The notes beneath the pieces are model-generated. The model was not told where the DNA came from. It saw only the letters and a list, made by a program, of their open reading frames with translations, and ran no database searches. From Diphasiastrum complanatum (Eukaryota; Streptophyta; Lycopodiopsida; Lycopodiales; Lycopodiaceae): 64,000 nucleotides of DNA. Location: assembly GCA_029204225.1 (NCBI GenBank), contig CM055103.1, positions 3,072,154-3,136,153 on the forward strand, in the 5' to 3' direction. Shown piece by piece: positions 11,263 through 23,021 of the stretch (position 1 is the stretch's first letter; each line of letters opens with the position of its first letter). The position numbers and the translations under genes were made by a program.

Positions 11263-12700
11263 ACCATCCATTTGCAATCAACTACGTTTCTGCTAGCAGG
11301 TAATTTGACAATTGTCCATGTCTGGTTCTTGATAAGAGATGAATACTCTTTGTCCATAGTTTCTTTCCAGAGATCTGAATCAGGCTGACTAAGTGCCTCT
11401 TGGACAGATGTCGGTTCCTGAACAAGGTAGGCTGCAGACTCATTGATATAGCGGTTAGGTGGTTTGCTTGCTCTTGAAGATCTTCTGGGTAATAGAGGAA
11501 GTTGATCATTTCCATCATACTGTAGTTGCTGAGCTGCAACATCATCATCTTCTGATTCGCCGCTGGTAGGTTGTTTGGGGAGAGTACAAGAGCTTGGGCT
11601 TTCAATGAGTATAGTCGACTGAGGAACTAGTAGGCTCAATATGTCAGGTGAAGTTGAAGTTCGGCTGAATGGGCTACGCCTTTTCCCTTGAGGTCTTGAA
11701 ACTGATCTTCGATGAAGATGACATCCCGGCTCGTGAATATCTTCGACTCGATAGGATCGAACAACTTGTAGGCTTGATCTGAAGTAGTTTAGTTGATGAA
11801 AATACATTTGATACTCTGGAAGTCGAGCTTCTTCCTAAGATCACGAGGTATCTGTGCAAAAGCAATACATCCAAAAACTCGTAGGTTTGATAAAGAAGTA
11901 TCCAAACTTTGAATGGTGTTTTGTTTGAGAGACCTTTAGTAGGACATATGTTCTGAATATAGGTTGCTGTTGAGACAGCTTCAGCCCAGAAGGACTTCGA
12001 AACTGTAGCATGTGATAACATGCACTTTGTCGATTCAACTAAGGTTCTGTTCTTTCTCTCAGCAAGACCATTTGATTGAGGCGAATAGGAGGTAATGTAT
12101 TGTTGCTCAATGCCGTTGTTAAGGCAATACTCCTTGAATTTGATGGAGATGTATCCTCCCCCGTTATTTGACCTCAATGCTTTGATTCTTTTGCCAGTTT
12201 GATTCTCAGCATGCTCTTTGAATTGCCTGAATTTGGTGAAGGCCTCTGATTTCTGCTTAATGAAGTAAACAGTTGTTCTTCTAGAGAACTCCTTAATGAA
12301 AGTGATGAAATACTTTGCATCTAATAATGAAGGAGTTTTCATAGGTCCGCAAATATCCGAATGAACAACATCTAACAGATCTTTTGCTATATGCCTATGG
12401 TTTGATCTAAAAGGAATCCTAGCCTGCTTTCCAAAGATGCAGCTATGACAGACAGGGAGATCGACCTTACCTGTAGGATAGTTGAGATCAAAAACCATGG
12501 ATTGTCTGGACATGTTCAAAACTGATGCATAATTCAAGTGTTGTAAGCGATGATGCCATAGTAATGCTTTATTGACTAGAATTGAGATTTTCAAGACTTC
12601 ACTAGACTCAGAAACAATGTACCAATCTATATAAGTAACCCTGCCTCTTGCCAAGTGCAATGATCTTACTACTCCTATCAATAATTTTGTATTGATCAGA
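11263..12700 (-). pseudogene. copia integrase and linker, family A
   Basis: Zinc-finger part with WHHRLQHLNY and CHSCIFGKQARIPF, then the core: first Asp in VVHSDICGP; the second catalytic position reads LRSNNGG where copia integrases have LRSDNGG, so that Asp is Asn here; Glu in NGLAERKNRTL. A frameshift near 11810 leads to the chromodomain-less linker (RRSSRASKPPNRY, LWKETMDKEYSSL, VVDCKWM) ending at the AT-rich insertion. The missing catalytic Asp alone would abolish integration. Confidence 0.9.
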
Positions 12701-13141
12701 TTTGAATTCTACTTTATGACCTAAATCTGCAATTCTACTTATTGGTAACAAATTTGTAGAGAGTTTAGGAACATATAAGACCTTTGATAGTAGTTTGAAC
12801 TGATCATGCTGGAATCTCAATCTTATAGTACCTTCACCTTCAATAGTGTGAGTACTATTGTCACCAAGATGAACAAATTTCTTTGTGTTGTAAGGCGTGT
12901 AGGAGTTGAAAATCTCACATTGATTGGTCATGTGTTGAGTTGCTCTAGAATCAAGAAACCATGAATCATCTAAAAATGTGCTTTGGTCTTTGACCATGAA
13001 TGTGCCTTCGTCCACTTCGACTTGGGGAGATGATGAAACTGTGTTTGCTTGATGATCATGTTGCTTGGCTGCATTCTTCGGTTGAAGAATTCGGCAATCC
13101 TTGATCTCATGGTTATTGTGCTTGCAATACCTGTAAAACAT
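12608..13141 (-). pseudogene. copia zinc knuckle and protease, family A
   Basis: Begins with a zinc knuckle in which the first Cys is replaced (YRYCKHNNHEIKDC lacks one ligand of CX2CX4HX4C). The aspartic protease follows: active site WFLDSRATQHMT, normally DSGAT (Gly replaced by Arg), then VLYVPKLSTNLLPISR and the GYLYRL end typical of copia protease before integrase. Both changes indicate decay. Confidence 0.88.
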
Positions 13142-13287
13142 TTTCTTCTTTGATTGTGGATCTGATGATTGTGCTTGACTTTGAGTCTACTTCTGATTCG
13201 TTGTAGCCTTCTTGGAGCTTATCTATTTATGTCGCTTAGCGCCTTTGTTGAATATAGAGCCTGAGAGGAGGAAGTAGACGAAACCTC

Positions 13288-13615
13288 CTAACTTCTTCGA
13301 ATATCTTCTTGCAGCAACATAGTGATAATTCTAGTAAGAGTTAAATATGAGTGTGTCAATATGATCACCACCCAGTTCTCATATGTAGAGGGCAGGCTTG
13401 AAAGCAATGTCATAATTACGTCTTGATCTTCTATGACTGATCTGACAGCGGCCATCTGTAAACTCTTAAACTGGTTAATATGACTATGAAGAGAATCACC
13501 ATTAGACATCTTGAATGTGAAGAATTTCCTTTGTAGATATAACATCATATAGTGAGTTCAGAATGTCCCAAACTTCTTTTGAAGTTCTAGCTTCAACTAT
13601 GTGTCCACACAATGG
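13288..13615 (-). pseudogene. copia Gag fragment, family A
   Basis: SKEVWDILNSLY followed, after a frameshift near 13520, by KMSNGDSLHSHINQFKSLQMAA and LLSSLPSTYENWV: the central conserved Gag region of copia elements. It is cut at about 13615 by the junction with an inverted integrase fragment. Between 13141 and 13288 only decayed Gag tail is present. Confidence 0.8.
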
Positions 13616-13618
13616 ATT

Positions 13619-14342
13619 CCATGGTCTCCAAGGACCTTGCTCTCGACCTCCCCAAATCATTCTCAAGATGTGGCAAAGTATGTGAGGATTGTGGACTTTG
13701 AAAGTCTCACAAGACATCCTACAAGAGATCCTTGTCAAGATCTACCTCTCCTTTAGATCTTATACATTCTGATGTACATTCCTTTTCACATGAAAGTAAT
13801 GGAGGTGCCTTAATATATGTGACTTTCATAGATGATTGTACTAGATTTACTTGGATAGATCTATTGCCAAAGAAAAGTCTTGTATTTGAAGCTTTTGTAA
13901 AGTTTAAATCTCTTGTTGAGAAGCAACTTAGTTCTAACATCAAAGTCCTAAGATGTGATAATGGAGGAGAATATATCTCCCATAGAATGAGAGATGTTTG
14001 TGAGAGTAATAGCATAAGAAGAGAGTCCACATGTTCCTACACCCCTCAACAAAATGGGGAGGCCGAGAGAAAAAATAGAACTATATGTGAATATGCTAAA
14101 TCCTTGAGATTAGATGCATCTCTACCCATTTCCTTTTGGGGAGAAGCTATTACTTGTGCTAACTTTTTGTGTAATAGGCTTCCAAGTAATGCCATTGGTG
14201 GGAGGGATCTCACCATATCAAGATTTGTACGGCAATAAGCCAAGTGTAAAATATTTAAAAGTTTTTGGATGTATTTGTTATGTCCATATTCCTTTGGAAA
14301 CTAGAAAGAAAGAGGATGTAACTTCTTTAAAAGGAATTTTTT
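13619..14342 (+). pseudogene. copia integrase fragment, family B, wedged between family A copies
   Basis: Starts in the integrase zinc finger (DLPKSFSRCGKVCEDC, stop, KSHKTSYKRS), then PLDLIHSDVHS, YVTFIDDCTRFTW, VLRCDNGGEYIS, QNGEAERKNRTI. All three DDE positions are present. It ends at KGIF (14342), where family A RT-linker sequence starts without a gap. It resembles the intact integrase at 40.8-41.6 kb far more than the family A integrase next to it, so it is foreign to both neighbours. One stop and a frameshift near 14215. Confidence 0.9.
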
Positions 14343-15859
14343 GACGAGTCTACAACTTACTTTGTTCAAGAGTTGACGACTGTCGAAGAGGCACTCAGTC
14401 AACGATCTTTGGAAAGAAGCTATGGATAAAGAGTATTTATCTCTTATCAAGAACCAGACTTGGATAGTTGTCGAATTACCTACCAATAAAAATGTAGTTG
14501 ATTGCAAATGGTTGTTCAAAATCAAGTACAAGGCAGATGGAAGTATCGATCGAAGAAAGGCTTGACTTGTTTTTTCTTAGGTACACAACGTTGACTACAC
14601 TGAGACTTTCAGTTCAGTAGTTAAGCATTCTTCTATCAGACTTCTATTGTCATTTGCTGTTGCAGCAGATTTGGAAATACATCAAATGGATGTATAGACA
14701 ACATATCTTAATGAAGTTATTGAAGAGGAAATTTACATGGTGCAACCTAAAGGTTACAATATCGAAGGTAAACACAATCATGTGTGTAAACTCCATAAAG
14801 CACTTTATGGCTTGAAGCAATCTGCTCAAGCATGGTTTCAAAGGATCATTACTTTCCTTATCGATCACAACCAAACACTTCAGATTCGAATGTCTACTTC
14901 AAGTTAGTGTAGCATTATTTTATTATCATGACTTTGTATGTGGACAACACATTGTTTTTCAACAATAGTATCGATCTGATAAAAGAAGCTAAGACAATGC
15001 TATCTTCCAAATTCGACATGACCGATCTGGCTCAGTACTGTCTAGGTATTCAAATCCAAAGAGACAAAAAGTAGAAGTTGATGTACATTACTCAACAAAG
15101 ATACATTCACAATGTCTTAATCAGATATAATCTGATGAATTGCAAATTAGCTCTCTCACCGATGGAGCCATGACTCAAGATGTCGAAGGACTAGTGTCCT
15201 TGAACAATCAAAGAGAAGGAGCAGATGTGTGAGTATCCTTATCATTCGATAATAGGATCTCTTATGTACGCAATGATCTATACCAGACCAGATATAGCTT
15301 TTGTAGTCAGTTCCTTAAGTCAATTTATGACCAATCTTGGTATTACACATTGGAAGGCTCTTATCAGACTTTTGCATTGGTTGTGGAGCAGTCGACAATG
15401 ACAAACTCAATATTCTCAATGGTTATTCAAATGCAAGTTGGGCAGGAGGTAGACACTCGTAAATCCACTTCTGAATTTACATTCCTCTTTCAACAATGGT
15501 CTTATTTCATGGAACAGTCGCAAGAAAACTTCAATTGCTCTATCTTCTACTAAATTAGAGTATATCGCAGCCTCTCAAGCTACAAAGGAAGCAGTATGGT
15601 TGAGAAACTTACTTTCAGATATCAATCTGAATCAGTATGCTTTAACAATTCTATAATCAAAGTGCCATTGCTTTATCAGCCAACCCTAGATTTCATTATA
15701 GGAGTAAGCACATTAAAATTAAGTATCACTATGTCAGAAGCAAAGTTCTCAACAAAGAGGTTGACTTGCAGTACTGACAGCGAATATTTCTTGTATGCAC
15801 GCACAAAATTTTGTGCAAAGCTAAGTTTGAAGGTCAAAGCATTCATGGATGCAAATTAA
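14343..15859 (+). pseudogene. copia RT and RNase H, family A, plus copy
   Basis: Same family as 9406-10844 by near-parallel nucleotide sequence. Linker SLWKEAMDKEYLSLIKNQTW, VVDCKWLFKIK, DGSIDRRK, IHQMDV (next codon is a stop), EEEIYMVQP, KALYGLKQSAQAWFQR; the catalytic box reads LYVDNT, so the second Asp is lost. The thumb and RNase H (YEYPYHSIIGSLMYAMIYTRPDI, ALSST-LEYIAASQATKEAVWLRNLL) continue with many stops. The end KAFMDAN matches the minus copy's KAFKDSD. Dead. Confidence 0.9.
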
Positions 15860-15866
15860 GGGGGAG

Positions 15867-16663
15867 GGTTGGATTATTTTTCTATTTGATCGAATAATTG
15901 ATCTTTAATCTTTGGATAGAAACCGCGTACTCTAAGTTATCTCCGAGTAACTGAAAACTCTGTCTGATTGCGCTTCCGCTGATAAGTAGTAAGCGTAATA
16001 GCAACACTAAGCTCTAAGCTAAGATAGAAACGAAGCTAGAAAAGAGCATTAAGAGAGCTTATGAATGTTTGATGATTAGCTATTTATACTAAGCAATTGA
16101 CGCACATCCAGTAGGACAGCTTTTAGATCACAGATCATAATAGCCAGTTGGCCATAATGAGCTGGCATCCATTCAGTTAGGTCTTCTCAAAAATTTAAAC
16201 AGGTAGGGCAAGTCTGTAGCTTCAATTCAAGTGGAACAATAATTGTCTTTCATCGACATGGCCGAAGTCTTCGACTTTCATCGGGGACGTCGATATGTCA
16301 GATGATGTCGGATATGTCGGAGCCACCTGTTAGTGCTTCCCGAGCATTTCTGCAGACTGTGTAGAATCTTGTGCTCATCATCATCATTTGACTTTGTACA
16401 TGCTACATGTTGAATCAATCTACTCCTTTTATTGCATTCAGTTGTATGTCAGAATAATGTATGCATCTCTGTGATTGTTTTTGTAATTGATAATCTCTTA
16501 TTGGTTTTTGTTTGATAATTCAATACTTCATTATTTGGCTATGAAATCACTATAATGCTAACGATTCAAAGTTGGTCACTATAAGATTGAACGTGACTTC
16601 TGTCATTATGTTTTGTTTACTATTGATATGCATAGTCATGTATTAGGGCTTTATTCCGTTGCG
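15867..16663 (+). repeat. 3' LTR, family A, plus copy
   Basis: Follows the purine tract TTAAGGGGGAG. It begins GGTTGGATTATT (the minus copy begins TGTTGGATTATT) and ends near TTCCGTTGC. It aligns with 8377-9398 in inverted orientation. Confidence 0.78.
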
Positions 16664-18060
16664 CTCGATAAGTCACCATAGTCTTCGACTTGTCGTTATT
16701 GCATTCTCTCTTTCCAACATGATGCCTATGCATCTTTTGTCAATTGGAGCACGATCTATTGAGAGGTTTCCATTGCAACAATTTTATGAATGGATTGTAA
16801 ACATCTTCTTAGCACTTAGATGGCTACTCCTCCATTATGAATTGCACCTTGCTTCTAGGGACTCACACATTGTTGACCATTCTTCTATGTTGTTTTGGCA
16901 CTCGTGTAGACTCTCGGGTTTATGGCATGTTTAGACTGCCCGCGCGACAAACAGGTAATTTAATGTTTTGACACCCTTGCTACTCCTGGTTGGTTGTTTT
17001 GATTTCACATAAAAAATGTATCATGCTACATCTTGTATGTTACTTGGCTAGGCTGCGCCTCCATGCATGTTTGACACTTATGGCCCCTGTTTTACTCTCT
17101 TGGTGATTGCTACAATTCAGTGATCTTTTGGGCTCACCTTTTAGTTCCTTATCATACTCTCTTATATGTTTGGAGCCTTTGAATTTAGCAAGCTAATCTT
17201 CTTATTTTTTAACATCTAGTCCATTCCTAGTAGTCATTTAATAGTTTTGCCAAGAAAAGAATAAACTCTTACTGTATTCTTGAGTTAGAAGACTGAATAT
17301 AGTATACCTTACCCTAGTCATAAGGAGAAGTGGAGAAGTTTGGCATCTACTTGAGAATAAAATAAACCTATTCTACTTAAACTAAAAAATTAGAGCTCTA
17401 ATGTTTGGGCATTAGAGCTACTGCCCCCTCCTAGGTTACACATTCTTTTAAATTGCCCAAGCACAATCCATATTTGGGCCAGGTGCAATAGTTTTATTGT
17501 AGGTTTTGGTATTTTAATTTAAAAAAAACATGGGCAAAATGCTCAAATATGCTCTAGGCTGGTGGGCAATCCAAATTAGAGTTGCTTGTCTATCAACCTG
17601 CCCTAAGAGTAGGGCCTTTGGGTGGTATGAATTGGCCACACTCTAATAAAGAAGGCCATATTTTTATAAAACAGACCCAAATTGCTTTTAAAGAATCTTT
17701 ATGGCCCCTTCTGACGCGGCCCTGGTCACTGACTCACCGGCAATGCGAATCCCACGTGACCAGGTCACATGGGCGCTCGTGGTATCGACACGTCAGCCTC
17801 CCACTTGGATGATGAGTCCAATCGGTGCTTGGAATTTGAAGGGCAAGCCTTTCAGTAGATTGAAATTTGAAAAGCCAGCCTTTCTTTCGAGATGGAAACT
17901 ATCATTCTCTAGTCATCGTCAACCTTCAACTTCGTACTTTAGTTCTTGACGGGCCTTCTGACTGAAAAGTGCAACGAGTCCAGATTCGTTCCAAAAATGC
18001 AGCTATATTCCGTCTTGAAAGGCTCAAATACGTCTGGATTTTCAATGTGAAGGGTATGTG
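16664..18060. other. Spacer upstream of the TPR gene
   Basis: No coding region recognised. The 91-codon open stretch at 16659-16934 has no visible domain and overlaps the LTR end. At 17385-17620 a small inverted-repeat patch (ATTAGAGCTCTAAT) could be a decayed miniature element; not supported further. The proximal part probably holds the gene's promoter. Confidence 0.5.
17753..17758. promoter_or_regulatory. G-box-like CACGTG in inverted repeat
   Basis: CACGTG lies in CACGTGACCAGGTCACATG, where GTGACC/GGTCAC form an inverted pair, about 0.7 kb upstream of the TPR gene start codon. ACGT-core elements bind plant bZIP and bHLH factors. The function here is only inferred from the motif. Confidence 0.35.
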
Positions 18061-18089
18061 TTACTAAAACTCTCCTCTGCGTTAAATTG

Positions 18090-18447
18090 TGCAGGAACTC
18101 GATGCAGCAGCAGGAAAGGAATGTATTCTGACGATCATGGCTCTGGAGATGGCTGGATCTAGCTATGAGCAATCGCCTCGTAAATCATTTGGAAAGATCC
18201 TTCTGCTGCATATAATTTGCAGTGTGATGGATCGGATCCCAATTGATCAATGTGAGGATCTAGTTTTGGGAATGGCTGCAGATTCTGGGGGAATTATCTG
18301 AGTTTGATGGTGTGGTTTTGTATCTTCCATGTAATGGTAGAGGTTTCAATGCGAATAAGGAAGAAATTCTGATGCCCATCTTGGGTTTTGACTCTGAAGA
18401 GGTGTGATCATGAAGCTCTGATTGCTGTATAGCAAATTGGTGGAGGA
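18090..18447 (+). other. Probable 5' UTR of the TPR gene, shared with its paralogue
   Basis: Noncoding by frame, yet it keeps recognisable blocks also present before the broken paralogue at 52020-52340, in the same order: GTGTGGTTTTGTATCTTCC-like, TGTAATGGTAG, AAGGAAGAAAT, CATGAA, CTCTGATTG and ATAGCAAAT. Confidence 0.55.
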
Positions 18448-20678
18448 TTGGGCGGTATGGGAGTAGAGATAGCGAGATGCTTGCTGTTGAGGCCGCTTGT
18501 TTCAGGACTGACACGGCCATGGGCTCTTCAGCTTCCTAAAGAGGTAGCTGCAAGCCGAGGTAATGCAGATCTTAAAGGTGGGTTGTCTGGATCGGAATCG
18601 ATTTTGAGGAAAAATGCATTGCATCTGTCCTGGAATCGAGGCGGCACTAGAGATTCGTCTTTTTTCAGGAGGCGGCTAGTGCACATGGATTGCCGAACTG
18701 AGGCTTCTGATGGCTATTGGAAAGATGGCCTGGGGACTTCTGATAATATATCTCGGTTTTCTTCTGAAAGCTGCGGAGATAGGACGAAGGATGCCTCGCA
18801 AAACTCAGTCATATCAAAAGGGTTTTCACTGCATGAGAAAGAGGGAAGCACGAAGGTGCCAGCTCTTGCGGAGGGTGTAAGCATACCTTCTTCGCTGCGT
18901 AAATTGAAGAAGCAGCAGGGACAGAAGAGGCTGCAAGAAGCCGAAGACAGTGCCGAGAACCTTACCTGCTCCATCAGCAACGCTTTCTCATCCATGGTCT
19001 TCATAATACGATCACTGCAAAACTATACCTTACAAATGCGACAGGTAATTTATGTACAGAATGACGTCCAAGGAATCTCAGCTATGATGCAGAGAGAGAT
19101 GCAATGCTCGTTTGTATGGCTGTTTCAGCAAGTCTTTGCTTCTACACCAAAGCTGATGGTTTCTGTGATGATCTTTCTGACTAACTTTACAGTCTTTTCC
19201 GTGGGAAACAGTATAATACCAGAGAATACCTCATCAACAGAACTCCCTCATGCGATCCAGTACCTCCTGCATAAGGATTCTCAGAAGAAAAGTGAAAACA
19301 ACTTAGAAGCTGTATTTGGAAAAGTTAGTGCCAGATCCAAATTTGAGACACTTTCTTCTGGAAGCACGAAACATTTAGATAGTTGCGAGCAGATTGATAT
19401 CAGCTTATCAGGGGTTGGATCTGGAAGGAACATTGTTAAGAGCTTCCTAGTTGCTGGAGGGTCAGATGAAGGAGGAAAGTTCTGGCTTCATCCTCACCGA
19501 AGGGCCATGTCTTCGGAAGAGGAGTCAAATCCTCCTGAATTGCACAGTTCAAGGCACGGTGCTGCTCAGGAGGATGCCCTTCTCACAGCTGACAAGGCAA
19601 TGATGAAGAGCAAACCCTTCCAAGAACACGATCCAACTCTGGAGTCAACAACTGGCAAAAATGCAGCTACAGTAGGGGCACTCAAGAGCTCTACCCCAGA
19701 GGTGCAGCGGGGAAGTCAGGAGAACCTGATTCAGCCTCATTTAAATAATGCTGCAAAGGATCTTCGACTTTCCTCAGAGGATGCTTTCGAGGACATGTCC
19801 CTTAAAGGGATATTCGTTGCGCCTGTCACAGCAAATCTGGAATCAGACAGATACGAGTGCTACGACAGGACGGATTTGACATACCAGCATGCCCTCAGTC
19901 TTGATTGTGAAAATCCATTACTTCTTGCCAATTACGCGCAATTCCTTTATGTTGTCAGACATGATCACGACAGGTGATCTCTCTCACGGACACAAACAAA
20001 CAAATTCTTAGATTATGCTGGGCTTCTGCATCAACTGCTGACTGCATCTGCTCATCCTTATGAGTTATACTGTCTCACTTCTGTTAGAAGCATGTTCTCC
20101 TATAGTGCTATGGTACTGAAATTTTCTGGTTGTCACCTTTACAGATGTGTCCTAGTTATAAATTGCCACACAAGTAAGTTATATATGGGCTTGCATAGGC
20201 AATTGCCCATACTTGTTCTTCATTGGTTAATTGCATTGAAAACTCTCCAATTCATGTTTTATAGTTTGCTCAATCAAGAAATCAATGCTAGTTCTGAACA
20301 GTTCATTTGACTGTAAGCTTTAAGGTTGAGCAGAAAGACGTTCTTACTTACTCTATAAGCTCTAGAGAATATTGAGATATTTTATGATCAAACATTATTG
20401 ATACTCTCCCGCTGATCTATTCTTGCTGCTGCATTTCTGTCAACAGAGCAGAGAAGTATTTTCAGCGGGCAATGATTGCAGATCCACTAGATGGGGCAGC
20501 AATGAGCAGGTTTGCCACGTTTCTGTGGTTGGGTCGAAGCAATCGTTCTGCTGCAGACACAGTATTCAGAGCTGCCATATCTGCAGATCCTGTCAACTCC
20601 TTTTACAAGTGTGACTATGCCCACTTCTTATGGCATTTAGAAGAAGAAACATCTCAAAGTGTTAAGCCAGTAAATTAG
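18448..20678 (+). CDS. TPR-like superfamily protein, two exons
   Basis: Exon 1 is 18448-19973 and exon 2 is 20447-20678; the GT donor (after CACGACAG) and AG acceptor (CTGTCAACAG) give a phase-2 join that reads DHDRAEKYFQRA. The product is about 585 aa. The ATG at 18457 (MGVEIARCL) may be the true start, since the paralogue starts MGVQIARCL. A conserved middle block at about residues 176-260 (FIIRSLQNYTLQMRQ, REMQCSFVWLFQQVF, TPKLMVSVMIFL) includes a hydrophobic stretch. The C-terminus (about 470-570) holds TPR-like helical repeats: YDRTDLTYQHAL, PLLLANYAQFLY, RAMIADPLDGAAMSRFATFLW, AAISADPVNSFYKCDYAHFLW. This layout matches a plant family of TPR-like proteins of unknown biochemical role; it is the only apparently intact host gene here. 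Confidence 0.85.
19974..20446 (+). other. Intron of the TPR gene
   Basis: 473 bp, GT...AG ends, AT-rich with a pyrimidine-rich 3' end. The equivalent intron in the paralogue (53703-54605) occupies the same codon but is about 900 bp long and starts with a CT microsatellite. Confidence 0.85.
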
Positions 20679-22011
20679 TGAGCTCAGGAACTCGAAATTG
20701 TGGATCAACGACTGTGTTATGACTTTCATGGAAAGGGGAAGTTCACAATACATGTGTATACTGTGAGTTGCAATGCTGTAAATTAAAACTTTGGTCAGAG
20801 GATCATTGTACATGCATAAATGAGTATATTATCTTTCTGAATTTGGGTTGAGAAGCAAGACTTAGCTGCAGGAGCCTTGTTCATGCATGTGTATCCCTTT
20901 TTCATAACCAAGATGGATATGGTGGTATATAAGATTTGTCATTAATTTGTACAGGCTTGAGCATTGTATTCTTGGTAAGTGTCCACGCATTTTCCTACAC
21001 AAATATTAATTCTTGTGTGTTGGCTTTTTGAGTGGACATTTGTGCAAAGCTACAAATTTATGCTTCATGGGACTAAGCCTGAGCTTTTGTCTTAACTTAG
21101 TGTGCAAACAATGTTTTGGCAGAACAAATATATGAATTGAAGTTAAGGCCCCTCTTAGTATTGTAAGTTCATCTAAGGTCTATAACAGTGTTTTTATAAT
21201 GTCTGCACTGACGCACACGACTCTATCCAAAGAGACTTAAGTGCTTCAGTGACATCCCACAACATCAAAATCTCTTGTTCTTTGTATGCATTTCATAAAC
21301 AGGCTAAGCCTTTTCCACAAATAACATGATATAAGTGCAACATGCTAATTTATTGAGATATTGATGCTAGATGGTGCAAATATGGAACATTGATTCACAT
21401 GAACTAAGAGCTAATCATCTTATCAATCAAACTTCAATAATAATTGACATGAGTCTACAGGTCCTTGGTGGAAGAGATCAAGAGCCTAGGGAGCCTAGGT
21501 TATGACGGTACCCACCCAAAAAGACCTAATGCCACGTCTTGTCAAATAGGTGGTGTGTGAGTGGTTATGCCATGCAAGGAGTCATGGGCTCTCAAAGAGC
21601 CCACAATTTAGTGCAAAGATGACTTACAACTCTACATACATGCAACTTTGTCTACATCTTAAATTGTTTATATGTGACATCACAAAAAAAAATTAGGGTT
21701 TTGACAAAATCACAAAAAAATTGAATATTTCAAATTCTACATGCAATTGCTAAAAACTTGATATAGAATATTGTAGCCTCAAGTGGGACCTTCCTAATGC
21801 ATAAAAAATTGGCTATTTCTAGTAATTATGGTGTGAAATCGAAATTCCTCAAGTTCATTGACCTAAATTGAGTTTTGGCCTACAAAAGATCCAATCTACA
21901 TAAGCAAGAAACTCGATTTTCGAGTAGAAGTCAATCTAACATGCTCTAGCATTGATATCTCCTCCAAATCCTTGATAGGCGTGCTTGATCCTTTCATAAC
22001 CTGCAACACAA
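20679..22011. other. 3' flank of the TPR gene and gene-free spacer
   Basis: The first 150-300 bp are probably 3' UTR (AT-rich, GCATAAATGAGT near 20815). No gene or clear repeat family seen beyond. The last part probably is the leader of a decayed minus-strand copia copy whose primer site lies at 22012-22023. Confidence 0.5.
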
Positions 22012-22311
22012 GCTCTGATACCATGTGAAGAATTTCAGATCAATTAAGATCCAATTCCATAACCTGATTTTTGGTTACCAAGAGATCAATCCTACTAGTG
22101 TTGCCAATGTAGAAAAATCAACATCTACTTAATGAAAGAGATGCAAACTCAATAAGAACCTGATCAAACATTAAAAATATGACATGATGAAGTTGTTTTC
22201 TGTACAAAAATAGTAAGCTACTGCATTTCACACGTGTGGATCCGAAAATAGCATGTTTTTCATGTAGATCACTATGCATTGAAACATTTAGTGAACAAAC
22301 TTGATCTTTCG
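22012..22311 (-). repeat. copia primer site and 5' LTR remnant
   Basis: 22012-22023 reads TGGTATCAGAGC on the minus strand and is directly followed (plus side) by TGTGAAGAATTTCAGATC, as at 43481 in the intact element (TGTGAAAAACTCAGATCC). It also shares GCATTTCACACGTGTG with that LTR. The copy is cut at about 22311 by gypsy sequence. Confidence 0.65.
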
Positions 22312-23021
22312 GGTAGGGTAACTAGATGGGTATTGTTATTAGATGAGTTTAATTATTAAGTAGAATTAAGAAGATGCAAGGATCATCAAAATGCTGATTA
22401 CATATCTCGCCTCCAAACAAAACATCAGTTTGATCCCATTTTTGATGAATTTTCGGATGAAGATATAATGCGTATTCAATCGGAAACATCAATTTATATG
22501 GATATTATTAACTTTTTACAGGACCCGATTTATCCTGAACATTTTAAAAACATCAAAAAAATGTTTTCCTTTCAAAAGTAGGGCCTTATACGATTATAAA
22601 TAAAATATTGTATAAATTAGGAGCCGACGATAGCCTCCGCCGATGTTTAGAACCAACCGAGATGACCACTATAATAAGTGCATTACATGAGGAAGATTCG
22701 GGGGGTCACTATGCTCTTAAAAATACTGCAAGAAAGATCCGCAATGCTAAATATTGGTGGCTTACCGTCTATAGAGATGTTAAACTATTCATTCAAAAAT
22801 GTGATGCATGTCAGAGGATGGGGAAACCCAGCTTCTCGATGCATTGGCCGCTTACTCTAATTATTCCCTTAGCACCTTTTGAGAAGTGGGGGATAGATTT
22901 TGTAGTCAAACTGATCACACGTAAAAGTTATCAACGTTACATTCTCGTTGCTACGGACTATGCTACCAAGATGGTAGAGGCCAAAGCCACAGTTAAAGAT
23001 TGCAAGATATCACAAATATAG
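22312..23021 (+). pseudogene. gypsy RNase H end and integrase start
   Basis: Reads GRVTRWVLLLDEF and HQNADYISRL, the RNase H end with the conserved H-xxAD-xSR box. The integrase zinc finger (ALHEEDSGGHYA, KCDACQ) and core start (FEKWGIDFVVKL) follow, first catalytic Asp present, in another frame (22600-23020). It is cut at 23021 by an inserted LTR. The D and E that follow in integrase are not present. Confidence 0.88.

Larger units (their letters stand above)
8377..13618 (-). mobile_element. Ty1/copia element, family A, minus copy (5' truncated)
   Basis: Minus-strand order gag, zinc knuckle, protease, integrase, RT, RNase H, purine tract (TTAAGGGAGAG), LTR starting TGTTGG. Gag is cut off near 13618, where sequence from another copia family starts in the opposite direction. 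The 5' LTR and primer site are missing. All genes are broken. Confidence 0.9.

Noticed and set aside
17385-17620. Possible miniature inverted-repeat element
   Set aside because: Only a short palindrome and scattered similar words; no terminal repeats or target duplication could be fixed.
18714-19004. 96-codon minus-strand frame inside the TPR exon
   Set aside because: Antisense shadow of a well-supported coding exon.
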